A DNA stretch of 64,000 bases from Pyxidicoccus trucidator (GTDB taxonomy: Bacteria; Myxococcota; Myxococcia; Myxococcales; Myxococcaceae), in NCBI RefSeq assembly GCF_010894435.1, contig NZ_JAAIXZ010000010.1, positions 144,253 through 208,252 on the forward strand, given 5' to 3'. Shown one piece after another: positions 51,363 through 60,367 of this stretch. The notes under the pieces are model-generated. The model was not told the DNA's origin. It was given only the letters and a program-made list of their open reading frames with translations, and searched no databases. A program made the position numbers and the translations under genes. Each line of letters opens with the position of its first letter. Position 1 is the first letter of the stretch.

Positions 51363-53123
51363 CTACGGATCGAGGCGGTTGGGGCGCCAGAGCTGCACGT
51401 CCGAGCGGCTCCCGGCGCGCACCACCGTGGCCAGCACGGGCTGACCGCGCGCATCCACCACGAGGGCGTCCCGCCCGACCAGGACGTCCGCGCCCGCGCG
51501 CGACACCGCGCCCAGCGACGTCCACCCCGAGCTGGAGGCACGCCACACCTGGACCTTCGCGGAGTCGCCGGCCTCCGTCCACGCCAACACCGGGTGGCCC
51601 TGTCCGTCCAACTCCATCGCGAGCGAGGGAGCCGAGGCGGGCGGCGCGGCCACCGCGGTCAGGGGCCCGACCCGCGCCCACGCGCCATCGACGAGCCGGT
51701 GGACGAACACCCGGCTTCCGCCGTCATCCGCTTCACGCCAGGCCACGACGGGCCGTCCGGACGCGTCCACGCGCACCGTGGGCTCTCCACTGAAGCCGCG
51801 GGTCGGAAGGCTGGCCCCGAGCTGCGTCCACGCCCTCCCATTCCAGCGGCTCACGACGAGGTGGCCGTGTCCATTCAAGGCCGCCACCACCGGGCGGCCC
51901 TCCGCGTCCACGGCGAGGGCGGGAAGGCTCAAGCCCTTCACGTCCTGGAGGTCGCTTTCCAGAGAGGGGATGTCGACGGTGCCGCTGTCGTCCGAGCCCA
52001 GGATGGCGATGTAGTCCGGGGTGTCCGAGACATTCGGATACACGCAGGCGACCAGGCCGGGGCCCTGGGGTCCCATCGCGGCCGCGGGCTGGAGGCAATA
52101 GAAGATGTAGTCGTCCAGGTAGGTGCCGGAGGGCGTGAAGTAGTGGATGTCGAGTCGCTCCCCGCCCACCTCGAGAAGGTCCACGAGCAGGACGCGGTCT
52201 CCCGCCCCCATGGCGAAGGCCACGGCCAGCACCTGGGAGCCGCCCACGTCCTCCAACTCCGTCCACTCCCGGTCCGTCCAGCGCCAGCTTCGGAGCTGGT
52301 GTGAACCGGTGGGGCTGTTCGCGGCGCGGAAGGCCACCGCGGGCCGGCCCGCGCCATCGAGCTGGAGAAGGGGAAGCTGCGCGTAGGGCCCATAGAAGCC
52401 CGGCGCCGGCACGACTCCATGCGCGGCGAGCCAGCGCGGGACGGAGAAGGCCCACGGCGCGGGAGGCACCAGCGCGTTGCCCACCGCATCCGTCAGGCCC
52501 GCCGCCAGGGTCACCTCGACACGCGCCGGGGGCCGAAGCGGTTGCGCCGGGGTCAGCGTCAGCGTGCGGCCGTCCTGCGACAGGCCGAGCGTCGCGGCCA
52601 CGGGCTGTCCGTCCACGAGCAGCGTCAGGGCGTCCGGGGTGACGCTGGAGGGCAGGAGGGGCTCGGAGAAGTCCACCCGGACGAGGCTGCCCGTGGCGGC
52701 CTCCCCGCCGGGCGCGGGTGAGCGCTCCATGAGGGACGGCGGCGTGTGGTCCACCACCACGGTTTGCGCGGCGCTGCGGACCTGCGCGGCGCCACAGGTG
52801 GCCCGGCCCTGGAGGGAGTAGGTGCCATCCTCCACGGACGTCGTGTCCCACGCGTAGGTGTACGGCGGGGGGAGCTCCGCCAGCACCAGGCCGTCACGCA
52901 GCAGCTGCACCTTCTCCGCCTGCCCGGAGACCGTGAGCGCCACGGACACCTCACCCCGCGTGGTCACCGGCTCCGAAGGCGCGGCGAGTGTCACGGCGAG
53001 GCCCGTGGCGTCACAGCCGGAAGGCGGTGGGGGGGGAGGTGTCGGCGCGGGGGACGGTCCAGAGCCACCGCTACAGGCGATAAGGAGGAACAGGCACAGC
53101 GGCGGCAGGTTCTTGGGGGGCAT
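51363..53123 (-). CDS. Secreted lipoprotein with Ig-like and beta-propeller-like repeats
   Basis: 586 residues from the ATG at 53123; NLPPLCLFLLIACSGG is a lipoprotein signal with a Cys in the lipobox LIAC. After a Pro-rich linker (APTPPPPPPSG), an Ig-like domain (SVALTVSGQAEKVQLLRDG) and a SbsA-type big domain (LTLLVDGQPVAATLGLS) follow. The C-terminal 350 residues are repeats built on patterns such as WRWTDREWTEL, SRWNGRAWTQLG and QVWRASSSGWTSLG, each with AGRPVVA-like loops, consistent with a multi-bladed propeller. It probably sits in the outer membrane as a binding protein. Function is unknown. Confidence 0.72.
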   Translation of the reverse strand: MPPKNLPPLCLFLLIACSGGSGPSPAPTPPPPPPSGCDATGLAVTLAAPSEPVTTRGEVSVALTVSGQAEKVQLLRDGLVLAELPPPYTYAWDTTSVEDGTYSLQGRATCGAAQVRSAAQTVVVDHTPPSLMERSPAPGGEAATGSLVRVDFSEPLLPSSVTPDALTLLVDGQPVAATLGLSQDGRTLTLTPAQPLRPPARVEVTLAAGLTDAVGNALVPPAPWAFSVPRWLAAHGVVPAPGFYGPYAQLPLLQLDGAGRPAVAFRAANSPTGSHQLRSWRWTDREWTELEDVGGSQVLAVAFAMGAGDRVLLVDLLEVGGERLDIHYFTPSGTYLDDYIFYCLQPAAAMGPQGPGLVACVYPNVSDTPDYIAILGSDDSGTVDIPSLESDLQDVKGLSLPALAVDAEGRPVVAALNGHGHLVVSRWNGRAWTQLGASLPTRGFSGEPTVRVDASGRPVVAWREADDGGSRVFVHRLVDGAWARVGPLTAVAAPPASAPSLAMELDGQGHPVLAWTEAGDSAKVQVWRASSSGWTSLGAVSRAGADVLVGRDALVVDARGQPVLATVVRAGSRSDVQLWRPNRLDP

Positions 53124-53254
53124 GGGCGGTGGGGCTGGAGCGTTCACGGAAGGAACGCCCCCTCCATGACGGCGTCGCACGAAAACGACCTGCTTCGACC
53201 GTTCCGCACTGATTCACGGCTTGGACGAGTCCAGCTCGTGATTGAAGTCGGCGT

Positions 53255-54085
53255 TCAGTGCACCGCGCGGTCGATTTCCACCGACTTCTCGATGTCCCGG
53301 TCGATGATTCGCACGCCGCATGGTCCGTACGGACCCGTGCTCTTGCACCACTCCTTTCCATCCTCGATGGCGAAGAGGTGATAGCGGCCGGGCGGGAGCT
53401 CGAGCTCGAAGTCTCCGTCTTCATCTGACTGCACGCGCGCGACGACGTCACCCGCCGAGAGGCCCGGCCCTGCCCCGCGGACGACGACCTCGCGCCGCAC
53501 CTTTTGCTGCTTACAGCTGGGCCCGGGGCCGTGGCCGGGCGAAGGCATGCAGTCGCCGACGAGCAGGCGCACCTCACCGCGCAGCACGAACCGGGCCTCG
53601 GGAGCTACCGTGGGCGCTGGAAGAAAGCGCAGGCTCGACATGAGCCCGTCGATCTCTTCGACGGAAATCTCGGTGTCGAAAACAGTCTCGGTCACGAACC
53701 GGATGTTGAGCAGGTCCCCACGGGGGTTCTTCACGTAGTAGGAGCGCTCCGTCGGCGTCTGCACCTGCAAGGCAGGTTGCGTGTCGATGGTGACCTCGGC
53801 CACCTGGTACGTCGGAGGCGGTCTGTTCCGGAGCCGATCGAGCGTGCCGTCCGCGTCAGCTACGACGCTCACTCCGCCCGCGCCCCGCGACGACCGACCA
53901 TTTGCGTCCGCGCGCGAGACCGAGAACCCCAGCGAGCCCGGACTCTCGCGGCTCGTCCAGTTCCTGGGCAGGCGGCCGGAGATGAGGAACTGCTCGGAAC
54001 GGAATGACGTGGACCGCCATGCGAGCCCGGCACCGATGGCAGCAGCCACCGCGAGGATGACGACCACGATTTTCACACGCTTCAT
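53255..54085 (-). CDS. Membrane-anchored hypothetical protein with carboxypeptidase-like C-terminus
   Basis: 276 residues. One N-terminal membrane helix (VKIVVVILAVAAAIGAGLAW) keeps the rest outside the cytoplasm. The middle (ESPGSLGFSVSRAD, VAEVTIDTQPALQV) is unrecognised. The last about 90 residues (ARVQSDEDGDFELELPPGRY, HLFAIEDGKEWCK) look like a carboxypeptidase-regulatory-like beta domain. Its ATG overlaps the stop of a 34-residue lipoprotein gene, so the two are coupled. No enzymatic motif. Confidence 0.65.
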   Translation of the reverse strand: MKRVKIVVVILAVAAAIGAGLAWRSTSFRSEQFLISGRLPRNWTSRESPGSLGFSVSRADANGRSSRGAGGVSVVADADGTLDRLRNRPPPTYQVAEVTIDTQPALQVQTPTERSYYVKNPRGDLLNIRFVTETVFDTEISVEEIDGLMSSLRFLPAPTVAPEARFVLRGEVRLLVGDCMPSPGHGPGPSCKQQKVRREVVVRGAGPGLSAGDVVARVQSDEDGDFELELPPGRYHLFAIEDGKEWCKSTGPYGPCGVRIIDRDIEKSVEIDRAVH

Positions 54086-54186
54086 GGTGCGGCCTCGGGG
54101 GCCCGACGCGAGGAGACGAAGCCACCAGCGTCACGGGCCTTGCATCCGCTCAGCGCGACACACAGGAGAAGAAGGGCGATTCGCAC
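54082..54186 (-). CDS. Very small lipoprotein (34 residues)
   Basis: From a GTG at 54186 the frame reads RIALLLLCVALSGC, a compact lipoprotein signal with lipobox LSGC, then a short Arg/Ala tail ending in RRAPEAAP. The stop overlaps the ATG of the next membrane-protein gene (ATGA), which argues that it is translated. Only about 20 residues remain after lipidation, so it could act as a small anchor or entericidin-like peptide. No strong ribosome site is visible before the GTG. Confidence 0.5.
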   Translation of the reverse strand: MRIALLLLCVALSGCKARDAGGFVSSRRAPEAAP

Positions 54187-54290
54187 GGGACGCAGGATAG
54201 GAAATTCCCCACGCGGTCGCTCGCCTCCTGACGTCCAACGCTGGAGTGGGGCGCACGGGGCGCCCCAGCCCAGGTCCCCCCCTGAGACTG

Positions 54291-54857
54291 CTACTGCACC
54301 GTCACCTGGTCCGAGTACTGGGTATAGGTGTTGATGGAGGCGGCGGTGTACTTGAACAGGCCGCTCTGCTGGCCGTTCGTCGTCTCCCAGTAGCGGTACC
54401 AGCCAATCATCTCGTTGTAGATGTTGAGGATGGGGTCATTGTAGTACTCGGACATCGCGTAGCCGCCCAGGGTGGAGGTGTGCCAGGCGCGGTAGCCCAT
54501 CTCCTTGGTAATCGTCACCATCCACGCGCCGCCGTGGTTGAAGCCGGTGGTGGAGACGGCGGTGACGTCCTCGCAGTCATAGGGCGCGTAGGTGTTGTAG
54601 AAGGCCTCCGAGCACACCGCGATGACCTGCACCGAGGTCAGGTTCGGCGCGGGGCCGAGCTGGTGGACGCGGCCCGGCTGCGCCTCGGGCGCCTTCGTCT
54701 CCGGCGTCACGCGCATCCCGTTCTTGCTCACGTGGAGCTCCGACATCGCCGGCTGGCTCTCCGGCTGGGCCTCCTCGACGCCCTCCACCTCACCGCCACA
54801 CGCCAGCTGACCGACCACGAGCAGACCCGCCCCCACCAGACGCACAGTGTTCTTCAC
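54291..54857 (-). CDS. Secreted lipoprotein, unknown
   Basis: 188 residues from the GTG at 54857, chosen because AAGGGG lies 6 bases upstream and VRLVGAGLLVVGQLACGG is a lipoprotein signal (lipobox QLAC). The mature part has conserved-looking aromatic stretches (SEAFYNTYAPYDCEDVT, MGYRAWHTSTLGG, MIGWYRYWETTNG) and two Cys that may pair. I do not recognise the family. It is divergent from the NarL-type regulator at 55051. Confidence 0.68.
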   Translation of the reverse strand: MKNTVRLVGAGLLVVGQLACGGEVEGVEEAQPESQPAMSELHVSKNGMRVTPETKAPEAQPGRVHQLGPAPNLTSVQVIAVCSEAFYNTYAPYDCEDVTAVSTTGFNHGGAWMVTITKEMGYRAWHTSTLGGYAMSEYYNDPILNIYNEMIGWYRYWETTNGQQSGLFKYTAASINTYTQYSDQVTVQ

Positions 54858-55050
54858 GATGAACCCCTTTTGACAGTCCAGCCGCGTGCAAAGGCACACA
54901 AGACAGACAAAAACGCTCTCGGAACGAGAGACGCCAGGGATGATGACAAGATGACTCTTGCGTGAGTACCCCGTGAACGCGGGGTTGCCGGGCCCGTCGC
55001 TGCCCTGGCAGGCGTCCGCTACAGTGCGCGCTCAAGCGCGGGAGGGGTTC

Positions 55051-55707
55051 GTGGAAGCGATGGAATCGGGACTCGTCGTCGAGGACATGCCGGATGCCCA
55101 GGGCTGGTTGAAGGCCGTGCTGATGGCGTCCTTTCCAGACATCCGCGTCGAGGTGGTGGGGAGCGTGCAGGAGGCCCTCACCCGCCTGAACGGGGCGCCT
55201 TCCCCGTCCATTGCCCTGGTGGACCTGGGACTGCCGGATGGCTCGGGGCTCGACGTGCTGCGCAAGCTCAAGGAGCGTCACCCGGGCACGCTGCGCATCG
55301 TCACCACCATCTTCGACGGTGACCAGCAGCTCTTCTCCGCGCTGCGCGCCGGGGCCCAGGGCTACGTGCTCAAGGACCAGTCGCGCGAGCACCTCGTGCA
55401 GCTGCTCCAGGGGATTGTCGCGGGCAACCCGCCGCTCTCCCCGTCCATCGCCCGCAGGCTGCTCGGCTTCTTCTCCGGGCCGGCCCCGGAGTCACCCGAC
55501 GAGGTGCTCACTCCGCGCGAGGTGGAGGTCCTCACCCTGCTCTCCAAGGGCATCACCATCGCCGGCGCGGCGGACGCGCTCTCACTGAGCCGGCACACGG
55601 TGGGCGGCTACGTGAAGGACCTCTACCGCAAGCTCAACGTCTCCACCCGGGCCGAGGCCACGCTGGAGGCCGCCCGCCGGGGCCTCGTGAATGTCGACGG
55701 CTACTGA
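55051..55707 (+). CDS. NarL-type response regulator
   Basis: 218 residues from a GTG at 55051, chosen because GGAGG sits 5 bases upstream; an ATG at 55060 is less well placed. Receiver: LVVEDMP acidic pair, Asp58 in LVDLGLPDG, Lys in YVLKDQ. The C-terminal HTH contains LTPREVEVLTLLSKG and LSRHTVGGYVKDLYRKL. Its 3' end overlaps by 7 bases the 3' end of the convergent kinase gene at 55701-57914. The two form a tail-to-tail two-component pair, which is unusual since such pairs are normally in one operon. Confidence 0.9.
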   Translation: MEAMESGLVVEDMPDAQGWLKAVLMASFPDIRVEVVGSVQEALTRLNGAPSPSIALVDLGLPDGSGLDVLRKLKERHPGTLRIVTTIFDGDQQLFSALRAGAQGYVLKDQSREHLVQLLQGIVAGNPPLSPSIARRLLGFFSGPAPESPDEVLTPREVEVLTLLSKGITIAGAADALSLSRHTVGGYVKDLYRKLNVSTRAEATLEAARRGLVNVDGY

Positions 55708-57914
55708 GCCCGCGCGAGCGCGACGGGCGTGGCCCCCTCCAGCGGAACGTCCACCTCCACCCGGCAGCCCCGCGCCCCCTGCTCCCACCGCGCCGAGCCC
55801 CCGAGGTCGGCGGCCCGCTGCTGGACGACGCGCGTGCCCACGCCCGGACCCCAGCGCTCCGGCTCTCCGGCACCGGCGGCGCCATCGTCCTCCACCGACA
55901 GCTCCAGCCTGTCCACCCCCAGGGCGACGCGCACCGTGATGTGCCGCGCCCGGGCATGCTTGATGGCGTTGGTGATGGCCTCGCGCAGGATGCGGCCCAC
56001 ATTGGTGCGCTGGCGAGCGCTGACGGCGAGCCCCTCCGGCAGCTCCTCGGCGGTGAGCCACTCCAGGCGGAAGCCCACCGTGTCCGCGCGGGCCTGGGCC
56101 TCGGAGCGCCAGTCCGCCACGGCCTCGGCCAGCGAGCAGGGCGCGGCCTCCAGGGCGTCCAGCACGTCGCGCATGTCCCGCACCGCCGAGCGGGCGAGCT
56201 GCTCGCCCTCGCCACCGCTGGTGATGTACACGAGCGAGAGGAGCTTGGCGCCCAGGTCATCGTGGAGGTCGCGCATGATGCGGCCGCGCTCGGCCAGCGC
56301 CCCCTGCTCGCGCTCCCGCTGGGCCTCCAGCGCGCGCCGGCCCATGCCGACGAGGACCTCGGCGGCGGTGACGTCCTCGCGGCGGAAGAGCCTGCTGCCC
56401 CGCGCCGGGTGGCGCAGCGTGACGACGTGCCCGGGCCGCAACGCCGGAACCGTGAGCGTCAGGCCGTCCTGGGCCACGCGGACCCCGGGCGCCGTGCCTT
56501 GAGTCTCGAGCAACTCCAGGGGCGCGAACTCGCCCCGCAGCACGGCGTGCCACTGCGCCCGCAGCGTGTCCTCGCGGGTGGTGGAGAAGAGCGCGAGCAT
56601 CCACTGCCCGAAGCGATTCTCCCGGTCGTTGCTGGCCTTGCGCTGCCACCAGGACCACACCCCCTGGCGCAGCGGGAAGTAGACCCAGCCCACCAGCGCC
56701 AGGGACAGTCCGAGCGCGCCCACCTGCGAGAGGCGCAGCCAGGCGGCCAGCGCGAAGTCGAACAGGATGACCGCGAGCCCGCCGAGGAACCAGCTCCACG
56801 CCTGGAACCACCACCGGTCCAGCTCGAAGAGGCGGTAGCGGGTGATGCCCAGGGCGATGCCCGCGAACATGAAGAGGAAGACGGCGAACATCAGCCCCTG
56901 GCTCGCGGGCAGCGGCACCCCCAGCGCGCTGGGAATGAGGACGAAGCCCGCGAAGAGGCAGGTGCCCAGGTAGATGGAGAGCAGGAACCACTTGAGCGCC
57001 GCGCGCTCCGCGGGTCGTCCCCGCGTGCCCCACCACTGCACGAAGGCCAGCGCGAAGGTGGTGGAGAAGAGGCCGAGCACGAAGGCAGGCAGCCCGCTCA
57101 GGTCCGGCGCCCACTGGAAGAAGAAGGCCAGGTACCCCACCGCCGTGAGCGCGTAGAGCACCCGCGGCAGCACGGGCCGCCGGCCCAGGCGGCGCGGGTA
57201 GCACCCGAGCAGCGCCGCGAGTGCCCCGGTGAAGAGCAGGGCGCCGTACTGGTTCAGCGAGGAGAGGCGCAGGAAGAGCCCGCCGTCGAGGACGAGCTCG
57301 CGCGTGCTGTAGACGGCGGCGGCGCTGGAGAAGAGCAGGAAGCCGAGGCCGGAGAGGGTGAAGTGGCGGGCGGGCCAGTCCGTGACGCGGAAGGCCAGCA
57401 CTCCCGCGGCCAGCAGGAAGCCCATGGCGCCCACCGCCACCTGCCACCAGAACAGGACGGGCAGCTCCGTCAGGTGCCGGGGGCGGTGGGTGAGCGTCCT
57501 GCGCCCGCCCTCGGCCAGCTCCACCTCCAGCGTCCCCTTCGCCAGGAGCCCGGCGAGGGCCGACTGGCGCGCCATGAAGCCGTTGTAGCGCGCCCACGTC
57601 CCGAGCTGGTCCGGCTCCTCCACCAGCAGGTCCGCGTCGAGGGCAATGGCCCCCGCAGGCGTGAGGGCCGCGCGCAGCACGTCTCCGGGGGCCACCCGGC
57701 CCTGGTTGGGTGAGTCCGGTGCCACCTCGAGCACCCGCAGCCCCTCCGCCGTGTCGGCGGCGAGCCGCAGGCCGAGCACGGGGGCGCGCAGGGCAAAATG
57801 CACGGCCCCTCCGGCGCAGAGCGCCACGAGGAGGGCGGCGGCGGCCATCAGGCGTTGCGGTGAGAGCCTCATCCAGGCCCAGGCAGCACCTGCTCCAGGA
57901 GACGAATCGGGCAT
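55701..57914 (-). CDS. NarL-type membrane sensor kinase
   Basis: 737 residues. A first membrane helix (LMAAAALLVALCAGGAVHFA) is followed by an extracytoplasmic region with PDZ-like features (LRVLEVAPDSPNQGRVAPGD), then about seven membrane helices (for example LLFTGALAALLGC, GLGFLLFSSAAAV). The cytoplasmic part has a HisKA_3 site, MRDLHDDLGAKLLSL, with His phospho-acceptor, and a HATPase end GAAGAGEPERWGPGVGTR. It is the partner of the convergent regulator at 55051. The PDZ-like fold in the sensor region may read a misfolded or exported protein; that is inference. An ATG at 57872 is the alternative start. Confidence 0.85.
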   Translation of the reverse strand: MPDSSPGAGAAWAWMRLSPQRLMAAAALLVALCAGGAVHFALRAPVLGLRLAADTAEGLRVLEVAPDSPNQGRVAPGDVLRAALTPAGAIALDADLLVEEPDQLGTWARYNGFMARQSALAGLLAKGTLEVELAEGGRRTLTHRPRHLTELPVLFWWQVAVGAMGFLLAAGVLAFRVTDWPARHFTLSGLGFLLFSSAAAVYSTRELVLDGGLFLRLSSLNQYGALLFTGALAALLGCYPRRLGRRPVLPRVLYALTAVGYLAFFFQWAPDLSGLPAFVLGLFSTTFALAFVQWWGTRGRPAERAALKWFLLSIYLGTCLFAGFVLIPSALGVPLPASQGLMFAVFLFMFAGIALGITRYRLFELDRWWFQAWSWFLGGLAVILFDFALAAWLRLSQVGALGLSLALVGWVYFPLRQGVWSWWQRKASNDRENRFGQWMLALFSTTREDTLRAQWHAVLRGEFAPLELLETQGTAPGVRVAQDGLTLTVPALRPGHVVTLRHPARGSRLFRREDVTAAEVLVGMGRRALEAQREREQGALAERGRIMRDLHDDLGAKLLSLVYITSGGEGEQLARSAVRDMRDVLDALEAAPCSLAEAVADWRSEAQARADTVGFRLEWLTAEELPEGLAVSARQRTNVGRILREAITNAIKHARARHITVRVALGVDRLELSVEDDGAAGAGEPERWGPGVGTRVVQQRAADLGGSARWEQGARGCRVEVDVPLEGATPVALARAQ

Positions 57915-58023
57915 GGGGGCCGCGTCATATCAGTGGCGTGCATCCGCTCGCACGGCCTCGCGGGGGCGTTCTGGCCGGACACGAAGAGCCGCGGAGGCGG
58001 CCAGTCCCTCCAGCGCAGCGGTG

Positions 58024-58365
58024 CTACTTCTTCGTCCCCTCGGGCTTGTGCGCCTGCATCCGCTCACCCGTGGCGAAGAACACACCGCCAGCCAGGTGAT
58101 GGATGGGGCGGTATTCGTCTCCGGCGCTGAAGTCCCACCCACCGTCCTTCCACACCGAGTCCTCGACCCAGGCCGCGACGACCTCGGCGATGAACAGGTC
58201 GTACTTGCGCTGGACGTCCGGCTCGGACAGCACGCGGCACTCCAGCCACCCCACGCAGCCCTCCACGAGCGGCGCTTGCACGCGGGAGGCGGGAGCGGCC
58301 CTCAGCCCCGCCGCCGCCCACTCGCGGCCACCGGCCGCCTCGTCCAGCCTGCTCGCTCGCCTGGA
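58024..58365 (-). pseudogene. C-terminal fragment of a flavin-reductase-family protein
   Basis: About 113 codons in the minus strand, ending at the TAG at 58024, read APLVEGCVGWLECRVLSE, KYDLFIAEVVAAWV and HHLAGGVFFATGERM, matching the second half of flavin reductase (DIM6/NTAB) proteins. The FMN-binding N-terminal half, about 100 residues, is absent, and no start codon with a ribosome site precedes the fragment. A plus-strand gene begins only 50 bases away. It is a truncated relic. Confidence 0.7.
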
Positions 58366-58416
58366 GGCCGGACTGGCAGAGGCGGGAAGGGGAGGCTGGT
58401 GGTAGAAGGACGCGGG

Positions 58417-60321
58417 ATGAGCGCTTCCGACGCGCTGGTGCGCTCCGTCGCACTCGTGCGCACTCAAAGTGATGCCGAGGATGCCGCCGCCGAGGCCGAG
58501 CGGCGGCTCCTCGCATTGCTCGATGAAATCTCCACGCTCGACCTGGAGGTGGAGACCCTGGCCTCGGAGCTGGCCGCGTTCTCCGCGCGCTACGAGCGGG
58601 AGCTGTCGGCCGCCTTCGCCTGCCTCGAGCGGCGTGAGCGTCTGGTCCGGCGGCTCCAGGCCCTGCAGGACGAGCTGGCGCGGCTCGACGCCGAGCTGCG
58701 CACGCCGAAGGCGTCCGGCCGCAAGTCGCGCAAGCCCGCGCGCTCGCCTCGGGCCGTGCGGGAAGCGGCGGAAGAAGAGTCGGAAGGCGAGCGTCCCTGG
58801 ACGCCCGGAGCCACGCTCGACGACGACGTGCCCGAGCCGCTCTCGCCCCCTCCCGACCTCGCGTCCGAGGCGCAGACCCTCAAGCGGCTCTATCGCAGGC
58901 TCGCGCGACTGCTCCACCCGGACCTCGCCCGGACGGAGGAGGAGCGGCAGCGGCTCCACCAGTTGATGGTCCAGGTCAACCTCGCCTTCGAGAAGGGGGA
59001 CCGGACCGCGCTGGAGCTCTTCCTCGTTCGCGTGGACCGGGGCGAGCTGCTCGACACGGCGGTGTCCGTGGACGAGCGGCTCACCCACCTGGAGAAGCGC
59101 ATCGCCGCCCTGGCACCCGTGCGCCGCTCGCTGCTCGCGGACCTCGGCCGCCTGCGCGAGTCGTCCACCTTCCGTCTCCATGCCGAATGGACGGGGCTCC
59201 AGGAGCTGGGCCGCGACTACTTCCAGGAGACCCTCACCGAGCTTGCCGAGGACGCCGAGCGCACGATGCGCGACGCCCTGGCGCGCATGGGCCGGCTGGA
59301 CCGGGCGGCCCGGGAGCTGACCGCGTTGAAGCAATCGCTCACCGAAGCGAAGCCCGAAGGGGCGGTGCGCACCTTCGACCCCATTCTCGAGAGCCCCCTC
59401 GTGCGCAAGGGCGCGGAGCGTCTCGAGCGCCAACGGGCGTCGTCCGAGGCCCGCACGCTCGCGCAGACGCTGGAGGAGGCGGTGGAGCAGGCCCCGTGGG
59501 AGGCCACGCTGGTGTTGATGGCCTTCTTCGTCGAGCGCGCGGGGCGTCCTCCCGACGCGCTCGCGAACCGGGAGGGCTGGGCCGAGCGCTACGCCGCCAT
59601 GGCCGCGGCGTGGCCGGAAGCCCCGTCCTTCGAGGAACTCCTCACCCGGCTGCCGCCTCCGCTCGAGCTCGGGCTCCGCTCCCAGGGGGGGAAGGTGCGC
59701 TTCGGGCTCCAGCTCAAGTCGGTCGGGTTGCTCGCCGGTGTGCCCATTGCGCTCGAGCGCCACACCGTCGCGACGCTGGCGCAGCGGGTGCTCGCGCACC
59801 TCGGCCCGCGCGAGCAGTGCAAGGGCTGTGGCGCGGACGTCTTCCTCGTCCACCTGCTGCGCACCCGGGGCCTGGACGAGCTCAACGGCCTGGTGTGCCC
59901 GGCCTGCGGCCACGTCGGCAGGAGCTACTTCCTCTTCAACTGGTCCGAGGGCCAGGAGGCGCTCCTGCCCTTCGCCCTGAAGGTCGGCCTCGTCGACGAG
60001 GTGGTGGTGAAGCTCGCGGGCAAGGGCATTGCCTTCCAGCTCCTGCCCGTGTCGCGTGAGGCGCTGAGAGTGGGAGCGCTCAAGCAGCTCTTCACGGACC
60101 TGTACCTCAAGCCGTACGGCATCGCGGCGGAGCACGCGGACCTGGTGGTGAAGGAGGGGGCCCGCGCGCTGAAGGACGAGGCCCGAGTCAATGCGCCCGT
60201 GCTGACGCTCGGTATCCGCAAGGCGGACCGGGGCTCGCTCGCGTCCGAGCTGGCCGAGGGCGAGCGGGAGCTGGTAGCGCTCCTGCGCTCGCGAATCGAG
60301 CGCCGCTTCCGACCGGGCTAG
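58417..60321 (+). CDS. J-domain-like coiled-coil protein with zinc ribbon
   Basis: 634 residues from the ATG at 58417 with GAAGGA upstream. Residues about 25-95 are coiled coil, 100-145 a low-complexity linker, and 150-200 a J-domain-like helix pair containing RRLARLLHPDLAR with the HPD motif. After a long helical region, a C4 zinc ribbon (CKGCGADVF, CPACGHVGR) lies at about 470-500. It may recruit Hsp70/DnaK to an unknown client, but it has no Gly/Phe region or DnaJ-type zinc centre. The family is unknown to me. Confidence 0.75.
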   Translation: MSASDALVRSVALVRTQSDAEDAAAEAERRLLALLDEISTLDLEVETLASELAAFSARYERELSAAFACLERRERLVRRLQALQDELARLDAELRTPKASGRKSRKPARSPRAVREAAEEESEGERPWTPGATLDDDVPEPLSPPPDLASEAQTLKRLYRRLARLLHPDLARTEEERQRLHQLMVQVNLAFEKGDRTALELFLVRVDRGELLDTAVSVDERLTHLEKRIAALAPVRRSLLADLGRLRESSTFRLHAEWTGLQELGRDYFQETLTELAEDAERTMRDALARMGRLDRAARELTALKQSLTEAKPEGAVRTFDPILESPLVRKGAERLERQRASSEARTLAQTLEEAVEQAPWEATLVLMAFFVERAGRPPDALANREGWAERYAAMAAAWPEAPSFEELLTRLPPPLELGLRSQGGKVRFGLQLKSVGLLAGVPIALERHTVATLAQRVLAHLGPREQCKGCGADVFLVHLLRTRGLDELNGLVCPACGHVGRSYFLFNWSEGQEALLPFALKVGLVDEVVVKLAGKGIAFQLLPVSREALRVGALKQLFTDLYLKPYGIAAEHADLVVKEGARALKDEARVNAPVLTLGIRKADRGSLASELAEGERELVALLRSRIERRFRPG

Positions 60322-60367
60322 TATCCGAGGCGGCTGGCGCACCAGCCTCCTCAAGGGGGAGCACATC

